From Streptomyces chattanoogensis (lineage in GTDB: Bacteria > Actinomycetota > Actinomycetes > Streptomycetales > Streptomycetaceae), in NCBI RefSeq assembly GCF_001294335.1, contig NZ_LGKG01000137.1, positions 1 through 64,000 on the forward strand: 64,000 bases of DNA, in the 5' to 3' direction. Position numbers and translations under genes: made by a program. Position 1 is the stretch's first letter. Every line of letters begins with the position of its first letter. Below are positions 57,749-64,000 of this stretch, piece after piece. Under the pieces are notes generated by a model, which worked only from the letters and a program-made list of their open reading frames with translations, had not been told where the DNA came from and searched no databases.

Positions 57749-57836
57749 GGGAAATTGACCTCCATGAAAGGGGGGAAGGAAATGGGGAAACAGACCCGGG
57801 CTGGTGCCGTGCGGGTCGTGTACAAGAGTCCGGAGA

Positions 57837-57861
57837 ATCCCCGGTTTCGCTAACCGGGGAT
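57837..57861 (-). promoter_or_regulatory. Perfect palindromic operator, copy 1
   Basis: ATCCCCGGTT (57837-57846), TCGCT, AACCGGGGAT (57852-57861): 10-bp arms with a 5-base spacer. About 90 bases upstream of the SH3b gene start. Near-identical copies at 61544-61568 and a half-site at 62608-62632. Confidence 0.65.
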
Positions 57862-57950
57862 GTGCTGCTATGTTTCGCACTTGCTCCAGGGAGGGGCCCT
57901 CGGATTCACCGTGCGCGTAACCGTGCGGTGGGGTGAATACGGCAGCGCAT

Positions 57951-58676
57951 TCAGCGACTTGGGCCGTTCCGAGGTGCGGGGGGCGCGGGAATCGAGGGCT
58001 TCGTGGGCAGTGCGGTGCGCCGGGCCGCCGGCGGAGCAGTCGGCAGGAGGACGCCCTGTCCCGACCAGTGCGCCTCCCACCAGTCGGTGGCCTCCTTAAA
58101 GGTCGTGAAGGTGCCCTCGCGCAGGGTGTGCGTCCAGGTGTCGGTGTCGACCTCTTCCAGCAGCACTCGGAAGGGGACGGGGGCCTTCTCATCGATGGCC
58201 CGCAGGAGCACCGTGGTCTGCATGGAGTCCGGATTGTCGTCGGTGTAGCTGGTGACGAGGGCGAAGTGGTCGCAGTCGGACATCAGACGTTCTTCCAGTG
58301 CCGTGGTGGCCTCGTCGGCCGCGTCGGGGCCCATGTCGGCGCGTAGGCCGATGGACTCCTTCGGGCAGCCGCGGGCGATCAGCCAGCTCTGTGCCATGGA
58401 CGGCAGGGGAAGCGGCGTGTGCTGGAAGCGGAAGGTGCGGGCCTGCACATCGCGCTGCAGATGGAGCGCCACAAGCTGCGGCTCCCCAGGGATGCCCCAG
58501 GTCACCGCGCCGTTGTGCAAGACGAAGTAGCTGTGCTGGTCGTCAGGGGTGTGGTGCTCGGCGAGCACGGTGAGTTCGCGGTGATCGATCTCGATGTGCT
58601 GCCAGAAGCACTCCGCGACGCGGTCGTTGACGGCCTCGTACCCGTCGAGGCGGAAGTCGGGGGTGGATGGGGGCAT
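57951..58676 (-). CDS. Hypothetical protein
   Basis: 241 residues. FRLDGYEAVNDRVAECFWQH, HHTPDDQHSYFVLHNGAVTWG, MAQSWLIARGCPKESIG, SCDHFALVTSYTDDNPDSMQT, then a Pro/Ala tail. Mixed alpha/beta; no family. Upstream neighbour of the SH3b gene in the same direction. Confidence 0.6.
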   Translation of the reverse strand: MPPSTPDFRLDGYEAVNDRVAECFWQHIEIDHRELTVLAEHHTPDDQHSYFVLHNGAVTWGIPGEPQLVALHLQRDVQARTFRFQHTPLPLPSMAQSWLIARGCPKESIGLRADMGPDAADEATTALEERLMSDCDHFALVTSYTDDNPDSMQTTVLLRAIDEKAPVPFRVLLEEVDTDTWTHTLREGTFTTFKEATDWWEAHWSGQGVLLPTAPPAARRTALPTKPSIPAPPAPRNGPSR

Positions 58677-58717
58677 AGGTGCTTTCGGTGCGGGACGCGC
58701 ACGAGGTGATGCCGTGT

Positions 58718-59413
58718 TCAGCGTCGGGCGTGGGAGGGGGCGGGCCAGGCCCCGGGACGGAGCACGGGAGCGGTGGCGGGCGGCCGGGCTGAGTGCGGCG
58801 TGGCCAAGACGGTGCGGCCGGTGTCGGTCAGGGTGACGGGCTGCCCGGCGTGGACCGGGTGGGAGGTGTCGCGCACCACGAGGCCGGCCTCTTCGAGGCG
58901 TTGCAGCTGGCTGTAGGGAACGCGGGCACCGGAGGCGGTGACGACCGACAGTCGCTGCGTCAGAAGGTGTTCGTGCAGCTTGGCGCCCTGCGCGATGGCG
59001 AGCAGCGTTGCGAGGTCCGGCGCGGGCAATTCCGGTGCGCCGTGCGGGGGCTTGTCACGGCGGGCAGCCTCGATGGGCTCTAGCGCGGCAACGACCTGGG
59101 TCTGGCACAGGTCCCGGTCGGCGGCGGCATCCTCTAGCTGGCCGACGGTGCGGTCGATGCGCTCGAACAGCGCCTTGTCGACGGGGAACTCGCCGGAGGA
59201 GAGCCGGTTGAGGAGAACGCGGAAGTAGGTGACGGAGGTCTCGGCCTTAACCAGAGCGTGGTGCGCGTCGACCAGGCGGGTGCGGGGCCCGTCGAGCAGT
59301 TCGCGGTCGCGGTGCTCCCACAGCTGGTCGATGCCGTGGCCGACGGCCGCCTCGATGCGGTGATCGAGCGCCGTTGGGGCCTGCGTCACCGGGGGCGGTG
59401 GCTTGCTGGGCAT
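58718..59413 (-). CDS. Hypothetical helical protein, winged-helix-like end
   Basis: 231 residues from the ATG at 59413 (AGGAG upstream). ALDHRIEAAVGHGIDQLWEHRDREL, ALFERIDRTVGQLEDAAAD then, near the end, KLHEHLLTQRLSVVTASGARVPYSQLQRLEEAGLVVRDTSHPVHAGQPVTLTDTG, which reads like a winged-helix domain with a ligand-sensing loop. Regulatory role inferred. Follows the frameshifted remnant at 59447. Confidence 0.6.
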   Translation of the reverse strand: MPSKPPPPVTQAPTALDHRIEAAVGHGIDQLWEHRDRELLDGPRTRLVDAHHALVKAETSVTYFRVLLNRLSSGEFPVDKALFERIDRTVGQLEDAAADRDLCQTQVVAALEPIEAARRDKPPHGAPELPAPDLATLLAIAQGAKLHEHLLTQRLSVVTASGARVPYSQLQRLEEAGLVVRDTSHPVHAGQPVTLTDTGRTVLATPHSARPPATAPVLRPGAWPAPSHARR

Positions 59414-59446
59414 GAAGGGAGGGCTCCTGGAGGTGTCACGGGGGGG

Positions 59447-59750
59447 GGCCGGAGCGCGGCCGGCATCTCGCCGAGGGGCAGGTGAACGTCGAGGTGAGCG
59501 CCCACGTGGGTGAGCCGGGTCGGCCCGAGGCGGCGCGCAGAGGAGCGCGATCGGTTCGCCGTCGGCAATCGAGCCCGAGGTAGCTCTCGGCATGGGCCAG
59601 CAGCCGTACGAAGTCGCGACGGAGGACGTGGGGACGGGCCCCATCGGCGGTGCAGATTCGCTGCGGAATAGCGCTGGTGGAAGGCGTCGAACGAGCTCCA
59701 GTCGGTCTGCGTCAGCCGGTGGAGGCGGGCCAGGGCAGTTGCCGTCAGCA
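59447..59750 (-). pseudogene. Frameshifted gene remnant
   Basis: In the 330-base gap the minus strand carries coding-like stretches that hop between frames: LARLHRLTQTDWSSFDAFHQ (first frame), HVLRRDFVRLLAHAESYLGL (second), IADGEPIALLCAPPR (third), and THVGAHLDVHLPLGEMPAAL (first again). Each has GC-rich third positions and none has its own start, so a single gene with two or three indels is the likely source. Family unknown. Confidence 0.5.
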
Positions 59751-60344
59751 GGAGCAGCCCGGCAGCGCCGCCAGCAGATCAATGCGCCGGTACGCCTTGC
59801 AGCGGCGCTCGTTCACGGTGGCGTCGCACAGACGGATGCCATAGCCGCCCAGCAGCTGGGCGAGGTGCACCGGGGAGAGGTAGTTGTCCGGCCACCCTGT
59901 GTCGGCAACGTCCGGCCCGCTGCGCAGAGCGCGCGAGAGGTCCGCCGCGGACATGACGTCCGGATCATCTGCGGCGGCGAAGGCATCGAGGCAGTAGTGG
60001 ACGATGGTCCGCGGCTGGCTCGCACAGCACCCGGCCTCGTCGTCCTCCGCAGTGCCTGACGGGCCGTTCTCGCCTGCTGCGGCACGGCAGCAGGGCATGG
60101 ACAGCAACTGGTTCAACTCGGCTTCGTACTTGAGGCGTTCGACAAGGAGGGACGCGAAGCGTTCGGGCTTCTCAATGGCCGACACGCCCTCGGTGTAGTC
60201 GCCGATCAGCTCGTCGAGTTCTTCGTCCATCTCCCAGCAGCTCCAGGCGACGTCCAAGATGAGCTGATGGTGCGGGTTGGCGCGTGGGGGCTCGATCGAC
60301 AGCGCGGCGGAGACTCGGTCGAGGATGAAGGGCAGATGTGTCAA
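59745..60344 (-). CDS. Hypothetical protein, DUF3631-like C-terminus
   Basis: 199 residues from a TTG at 60344, overlapping the previous stop (TTGA). Central Cys-rich part (SMPCCRAAAG, DDEAGCCASQPRT). The last 70 residues, ALRSGPDVADTGWPDNYLSPVHLAQLL, GGYGIRLCDATVNERRCKAYRRIDLLAAL, recall the C-terminal winged helix of DUF3631 proteins (L-x-P-x-x-L-A-x-x-L ... K-G-Y-R-R). Placement in the plasmid array; role unknown. Confidence 0.6.
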   Translation of the reverse strand: MTHLPFILDRVSAALSIEPPRANPHHQLILDVAWSCWEMDEELDELIGDYTEGVSAIEKPERFASLLVERLKYEAELNQLLSMPCCRAAAGENGPSGTAEDDEAGCCASQPRTIVHYCLDAFAAADDPDVMSAADLSRALRSGPDVADTGWPDNYLSPVHLAQLLGGYGIRLCDATVNERRCKAYRRIDLLAALPGCSC

Positions 60345-60829
60345 CGAATAGGGCCTTTCAGGGGTGTTGAGGGAGCGGACCGGGGAAGACCGGGCGCCGC
60401 GTAGGGAGGCGGTCCCGGCTTGGGGACGGGTCGGCGCGTGTCCAGCTGCGGGGAACGCGCGCGGGCGGCGTGGGCGAGCGCACTCATCGGAGGCCGGGCG
60501 ATGCCCAGGCGCTGACGAGCGGTGTTGTACACCTCGTGCCGTTCACGCGGACCTACGGCCACCACGTGGATCTCGGTGCGGTGGGCCGCCCCTGGTGGCG
60601 CCGGCCGCTGGGCGTACACGACCCTCCATGCATTGCGGTGATCGACGTAGAGCTTGCGATAGCCCGCGAGTTCCTCGGTCAGCCTGGCCCCGAACAGTCG
60701 GGCGTTGACGACGTCCTGGAGCTGGGCGAGCGCCAGGTCGCGGATGTCGCCGGGTGCCTGGAGGAGATCGGTCAGGGCGCGCGGGTCGAAGGAGAGACCG
60801 AAGGCGGGCCGGTGCTCGGGCCCGGTCAT
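60341..60829 (-). CDS. RelE/ParE-like protein with proline-rich tail
   Basis: 162 residues; the ATG overlaps the DUF4913 stop (ATGA). LFGARLTEELAGYRKLYVDHRNAWRVVYAQR and IHVVAVGPRERHEVYNTARQRLG follow the RelE/ParE fold (K-L-...-R-V-x-Y ... H-x-V). No antitoxin gene lies adjacent, and the tail is long, so it may be a repurposed member rather than a toxin. Part of the minus-strand array. Confidence 0.6.
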   Translation of the reverse strand: MTGPEHRPAFGLSFDPRALTDLLQAPGDIRDLALAQLQDVVNARLFGARLTEELAGYRKLYVDHRNAWRVVYAQRPAPPGAAHRTEIHVVAVGPRERHEVYNTARQRLGIARPPMSALAHAARARSPQLDTRRPVPKPGPPPYAAPGLPRSAPSTPLKGPIR

Positions 60830-61482
60830 CCGGCGGCCTGGTCCGCCTCGCCGTGCTCCGGTTTGTCCTCAGTGGCAGGGCTGGAGGAGCGGGCGGAGGG
60901 CGTGGGACCGGGCAGCAGGCGGTGCGCGGGACGGTCCGGGTCGGTCATACAGGCCGAGAGCGGTCCGCCCGGAGCGCGCACGTGGGCGAGGCAGTGGGTG
61001 AGGAAGTCGCGGTGCCACACGAACATGCCGCTGGGCCCGGCCTCGGGGTCCTTGTGCTGCTGGTAGGCCATCCAAAGGGCGTGCAGCCAAGCGACGACGT
61101 CGTCGTGCTCCTGCCACTTCTTGCACCACGGGGCCGCGGTGGTGACCTCGGCTCCGTAGGTGTCCATGAGGAAGCCGTCCACCCAGTCGGTCAACGCATC
61201 GATCTCGTCCTCGTACTCCTCGCCCTCCAGTTCCAGGATGGGGCGCGGCTCCGGCGGCGGCGCCTGGGAAGGCATCCCGGGCATCCCCGGAAGGCCGGGC
61301 ATGCCGAACGCCGCGAAGGGCGAGGGATCCGGGAGTGCGGAGAGGCTGTCGAGCTGCCGGGCCTGCTCGGCCGACTGGTCCAGGAGCTTGCGGACGCTGG
61401 CCTCGATGCTCTCCAGATTCGAGTCCGGCAACCGGACGGGTTCCATTTCTCCGTCGTCCGGGAGGTCTATGGATTCAGGCAC
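60826..61482 (-). CDS. DUF4913-like protein
   Basis: 218 residues from the ATG at 61482 (AAGGAGGCC upstream). YEDEIDALTDWVDGFLMDTYG, PWCKKWQEHDDVVAWLHALWMAYQQH and MFVWHRDFLTHCLAHVRAPGGPLSAC are the DUF4913 pattern (W-x-x-W, C...W...HD...L-W ... W-x-R-x...L), a family carried by actinobacterial conjugative plasmids. Gly/Met/Pro-rich region near residues 58-75. First gene of the four-gene unit; the palindrome at 61544 lies 62 bases upstream. Confidence 0.7.
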   Translation of the reverse strand: MPESIDLPDDGEMEPVRLPDSNLESIEASVRKLLDQSAEQARQLDSLSALPDPSPFAAFGMPGLPGMPGMPSQAPPPEPRPILELEGEEYEDEIDALTDWVDGFLMDTYGAEVTTAAPWCKKWQEHDDVVAWLHALWMAYQQHKDPEAGPSGMFVWHRDFLTHCLAHVRAPGGPLSACMTDPDRPAHRLLPGPTPSARSSSPATEDKPEHGEADQAAG

Positions 61483-61543
61483 GAAAGGGGCCTCCTTGAA
61501 GCCGCGGCCGGTGGGGGTGAATTACGGCTCCACGATCCAGAGA

Positions 61544-61568
61544 ATCACCGGTTTCGCTAACCGGGGAT
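61544..61568 (-). promoter_or_regulatory. Palindromic operator, copy 2
   Basis: ATCACCGGTT (61544-61553), TCGCT, AACCGGGGAT (61559-61568); one mismatch from the perfect copy at 57837. Sits 62 bases upstream of the DUF4913 gene start. Confidence 0.6.
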
Positions 61569-61650
61569 CCCGTGCTATAACGCTTCGCGCGGCACGGGGG
61601 ACGACGAGCCGAGAGGCCGCCATCGCCCCGTGCCCGGCGACGGACCGCGC

Positions 61651-62406
61651 TTAGGCGGACAGGACGAAGTCGTCCTGGGAAAGGTTCTGTTGCACGGCTT
61701 CGGTAAGCCGATCGGCGGCAATTTCGGCGTACTCACGGGTCTTCTCCACCCCTATGAATGAGCGGCCTTCCAGCAGGGCCGCGACGCCGGTGGACCCGGA
61801 GCCGGCGGTGAAGTCCAGGACGGTGCCCTGCTCGGGACAGATCTTCACCAGTTCCCGCATCACCTCGACCGGTTTCTGCGTGATGTGCTTCCTCGCCTTG
61901 CCCGAGGGCTGCGAGGCGGAGTAGAGCCCCGGCAGGTAGACGGGGTTCCGAAATCCGTCGATCGCGCCCTTCGAGCCCCAGATGATGAATTCACAGTTCT
62001 GAGTGAAACGCCCCTTCTGGGGGCGGGCCTGGGGCTTGTGCCAGGCCAGCACGCCGCGCCACAGCCAGCCGGCTGCCTGCAGGGCGTCCGTCGTCGTCGG
62101 CATCTGACGCCAGTCGGTGAACAGCAGCGCGGTGCCGCCGGTCTTGGTGAGCCGATGGGCCTCGGTCATGATCTGGGTCAACCAAAAACCGTATGAGCGC
62201 TGGTCCATGTTCTCGCCGGTGAAGTCCGGCAGCGTGTGCTGCGCGTCAGCCGAGGTGTACTTCTGCCGGGCGCTGCGGCTGGTGCGCTCCTTAGCCGTCC
62301 GTCCGCCGGAGTTGTACGGCGGGTCGGTGATGACGGAGTCCACGCAGTTGTCCGGCAGCTCGGCGAGAACGCTCAGTGCGTCGCCCTGGTGCAGGGAAAA
62401 AGGCAA
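61651..62406 (-). CDS. DNA (adenine-N6) methyltransferase, beta class
   Basis: About 251 residues using a TTG at 62406; no ATG or GTG is available near a sensible N-terminus, so the start is uncertain. FSLHQGDALSVLAELPDNCVDSVITDPPYNSGG gives motif IV (DPPY) near the start; KICPEQGTVLDFTAGSGSTGVAAL gives motif I (F-x-G-x-G) at the C-terminal end, so the order is IV to I, the beta class. It methylates adenine (or N4-cytosine) in a specific site. No restriction gene adjoins it, so it is an orphan, possibly protecting the element during transfer. Confidence 0.8.
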   Translation of the reverse strand: MPFSLHQGDALSVLAELPDNCVDSVITDPPYNSGGRTAKERTSRSARQKYTSADAQHTLPDFTGENMDQRSYGFWLTQIMTEAHRLTKTGGTALLFTDWRQMPTTTDALQAAGWLWRGVLAWHKPQARPQKGRFTQNCEFIIWGSKGAIDGFRNPVYLPGLYSASQPSGKARKHITQKPVEVMRELVKICPEQGTVLDFTAGSGSTGVAALLEGRSFIGVEKTREYAEIAADRLTEAVQQNLSQDDFVLSA

Positions 62407-62607
62407 AGGGATACCCCAATTCGGGTCAGGTGACAGGAGAGTGAGTCGCTCCGGATCGCAAAGAGACCCCGGGCGGGCGGGCAGACGGCGGGCATGGCGA
62501 TGCCCGTGGCCCGCGATGCGGGGTGCGAGGGGAGAAGCCAAAACTCTAGGGCACGATTCCCGGTGGAGCGCTATCGCGCCGAAATCCCTTGAAATAGAGC
62601 CTTGATC

Positions 62608-62632
62608 ACGAATGATTTCGGCAACCGGGGAT
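62608..62632 (-). promoter_or_regulatory. Operator half-site, copy 3
   Basis: AACCGGGGAT at 62623-62632 with a degenerate left arm and TCGGC spacer. It lies between the methyltransferase gene (minus) and the second conserved leader (plus), so it can act on both. Confidence 0.5.
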
Positions 62633-62652
62633 CGGGGCTTACTGTTTTGGAA

Positions 62653-62861
62653 CTGCCCGGCGGACACCGCCGATGGCTGCTTCCCACTCCCCTGCCTTCA
62701 CGGAGGTTCCCCCTTGTCCTGGCACATCTGACCTGACCGACGCGCGGCGCGAGGTGCAACTCGCAGCGTGCGTCGGGGCCCCGATTCACCCACCATCGGC
62801 CGCCGCGGCCTTTCCACCAACACGTCCGCGCGGCCGGGCCTTCACTTCCAAGGACCCTGTT
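62653..62861 (+). promoter_or_regulatory. Conserved leader copy B (transfer operon)
   Basis: Same order of blocks as at 24721-24946: CTGCCCGGCGG (62653), a ribosome site GGAGG with a 5-codon ORF from a TTG (62714-62731), GAGGTGCAACTC (62751-62762), ATTCACCCACC (62783), ACACGTCC (62820) and GCCTTCACTTC (62838), then a start codon at 62862. Distances from the last blocks to the start are nearly equal in both copies. Confidence 0.6.
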
Positions 62862-62921
62862 GTGACACCTCTTTACCCTCCCCTGCCTGAAAACCGGCCG
62901 CCGGGAGGCGGGCCGGATTGA
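62862..62921 (+). CDS. Tiny ORF after leader (19 aa)
   Basis: GTG at 62862; 19 codons starting VTPLYPPLPENRPPGGG. Its stop overlaps the start of the next gene (TTGA at 62918-62921). Mirrors the small ORF at 24947 after the first leader copy. Probably a translational coupler rather than a functional protein. Confidence 0.45.
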   Translation: MTPLYPPLPENRPPGGGPD

Positions 62922-64000
62922 AGGCGATAGCCGCCGGCATCGGCGTCGTCGTCCTCTCCCCGCTCCTGCTCGCCGGCACGGCCACGATGATGGCCTCCTC
63001 CAGCGCAGCCGCCCAGGGCGCCACCTCATCTGAGTGCCTCAACGGCATCGACTCCGACACTGTCGCCAAGCAGGTCACCAAGATCCTCGATGGGGCGTCC
63101 AGCAAGAACGTCCACATCAAGGGCCTGGACCTGCCCACCGAGCAAGTCCCCAACGCCCGGACGATCGTCGCCACCGGCCTCTCGCTCGAGGTGCCCAAGA
63201 AGGGCCAGATCATCGCGCTCGCCACCGCGATGCAGGAATCCCGCCTGCGCAACCTCAACTACGGCGACCGGGACAGCCTCGGCCTGTTCCAGCAACGCCC
63301 CAGCCAGGGCTGGGGCACAGCCCAGCAGATCCGCGACCCGGTTTACGCCTCCGGGGAGTTCTACAAGCGCCTGCTCAAAGTCAGAGGCTGGCAGCAGATG
63401 GCGGTCACCCAGGCCGCCCAGGCCGTCCAGGCATCCGGCTTCCCCGATGCGTACGCCAAGTGGGAGGACCTGGCCACCGCCCTGCAGAAGGCCATCGCCG
63501 CGACGTTCCCGAGCACCGGCAAGGACAAGCCCACCAAGGACAAGGAGTCCGCGAGCGGCACCACCGGCTGTGCACCGGCCAAGGACGGCTCGTCCTACGG
63601 GCGCATCCCCGAGGGCTCCGTACCGAAGGGATACATGATCCCCAAGGACGCCGATCCCAAGGCCCGCAAGGCGATTGACTGGGCGATGCACCAGCTCGGA
63701 ACCCTGTACCAGTGGGGCGGCAGCTGCACCGCCGCGCACGGGCCCGACCCGATGGGCCGCTGCGACTGCAGCAGTCTGATGCAGCAGGCGTACGCGCACG
63801 CCGGGATCAAGCTCACCCGCACCACGTACACGCAGGTCAGTGAGGGCAAGGCGGTCTCGCCCAAGGACCTCAAGCCCGGCGACCTGATCTTCAGTCGCGG
63901 CACCGCCACCCGGCCCGAACACGTCGGCATGGCGCTCGGTGAGGGCCTGGTGATCGAGGCTCCCAGGACCTCAAAACCGGTCCGGATCACTCCCCTCAAG
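62918..64000 (+). CDS. Transglycosylase-like plus NlpC/P60 peptidase, partial
   Basis: Starts with TTG (GGGAGG 9 bases upstream) and runs off the right edge after 361 codons without a stop. Membrane/signal segment (about residues 1-27, GIGVVVLSPLLLAGTATMM), then a lysozyme-like region with ATAMQESRLRNLNYGDRDSL and GLFQQRPSQGWG, and a C-terminal NlpC/P60 domain with the catalytic Cys in GRCDCSSLMQQAY and His in RPEHVGMALG. Such two-domain hydrolases open the wall for the mating channel of Gram-positive elements (compare Tn916 Orf14 types). First large gene of the plus-strand transfer operon. Confidence 0.85.
   Translation, partial: MKAIAAGIGVVVLSPLLLAGTATMMASSSAAAQGATSSECLNGIDSDTVAKQVTKILDGASSKNVHIKGLDLPTEQVPNARTIVATGLSLEVPKKGQIIALATAMQESRLRNLNYGDRDSLGLFQQRPSQGWGTAQQIRDPVYASGEFYKRLLKVRGWQQMAVTQAAQAVQASGFPDAYAKWEDLATALQKAIAATFPSTGKDKPTKDKESASGTTGCAPAKDGSSYGRIPEGSVPKGYMIPKDADPKARKAIDWAMHQLGTLYQWGGSCTAAHGPDPMGRCDCSSLMQQAYAHAGIKLTRTTYTQVSEGKAVSPKDLKPGDLIFSRGTATRPEHVGMALGEGLVIEAPRTSKPVRITPLK

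Noticed and set aside
62407..62667. N-terminal extension of the methyltransferase to 62667
   Set aside because: It would pass through the operator half-site and reads as non-coding (GHRHARRLPARPG).
1..64000. CRISPR array or rRNA/tRNA genes
   Set aside because: No regular spaced repeats or rRNA-like conserved segments were seen on reading the window.

Overview
The window is high-GC actinobacterial DNA with Streptomyces-type signatures: GC-rich third codon positions, many GTG and TTG starts, 4-base ATGA/GTGA gene overlaps, WhiB, DUF317, DUF5999, DUF6233 and DUF2637 family proteins, and an LAXTG sortase signal. It reads as accessory DNA: a run of biosynthetic-looking cassettes, then a conjugative or mobilizable element that continues past the right end.

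Left part (1-11.2 kb). A transposase start (1-57, minus) is followed by three plus-strand membrane-anchored proteins (219-2614), two of which share a short S-x-NIVA-type motif. From 8757 down to 3025 a tight minus-strand operon encodes a radical SAM protein with an unusual CX5CX2C cluster, an Asp/Glu-racemase-like protein, an HhH-GPD DNA-glycosylase-like protein, a PfkB kinase, a nucleoside deoxyribosyltransferase, a dNMP-kinase-like protein and a MazG-like pyrophosphohydrolase. This looks like a pathway making or handling an unusual (deoxy)nucleoside. A divergent helix-turn-helix/helical-repeat regulator (8968-10353) probably controls it, and an SDR oxidoreductase follows.

RiPP region (11.5-21.4 kb). 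A chain of overlapping small genes (11538-14022) leads to a 34-residue peptide gene (14310), a 20-bp perfect hairpin, then TfuA-like, YcaO, methyltransferase, GpsA-like, small membrane and HTTM genes: a candidate thioamidated-peptide cluster with two unusual partners. An NAD-dependent epimerase/reductase, a frameshifted regulator, a thioesterase and an MmyB-like regulator complete this part.

Mobile element (about 24-64 kb). A conserved leader precedes a short ORF, a replication initiator, a DnaC-like ATPase, WhiB, DUF2637, MobC and relaxase genes. Inside DUF2637 is a dense GGACC array present in all three codon phases, and inside mobC is a 16-bp perfect palindrome that may be oriT. From 33 to 48 kb lies cargo: DUF317 and zinc-ribbon proteins, a phosphotransferase, an ESX-type polymorphic toxin with its immunity protein, decayed LAXTG pilin-like genes, a truncated integrase and a pentapeptide-repeat membrane protein. 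From 62.4 down to 48.5 kb nearly everything is one minus-strand array of small plasmid proteins, including a beta-class DNA methyltransferase, DUF4913, RelE-like, dual winged-helix regulators, an MFS transporter and secreted SH3 and Cna_B proteins. At 62.65 kb a second copy of the conserved leader opens a plus-strand operon whose first large gene is a cell-wall hydrolase (lytic-transglycosylase-like plus NlpC/P60), the usual wall-opening enzyme of Gram-positive conjugation machines. A palindrome ATCCCCGGTT-N5-AACCGGGGAT recurs before three of the minus-strand transcription units and is probably the element's operator. All assignments come from reading the sequence; no database search was run.
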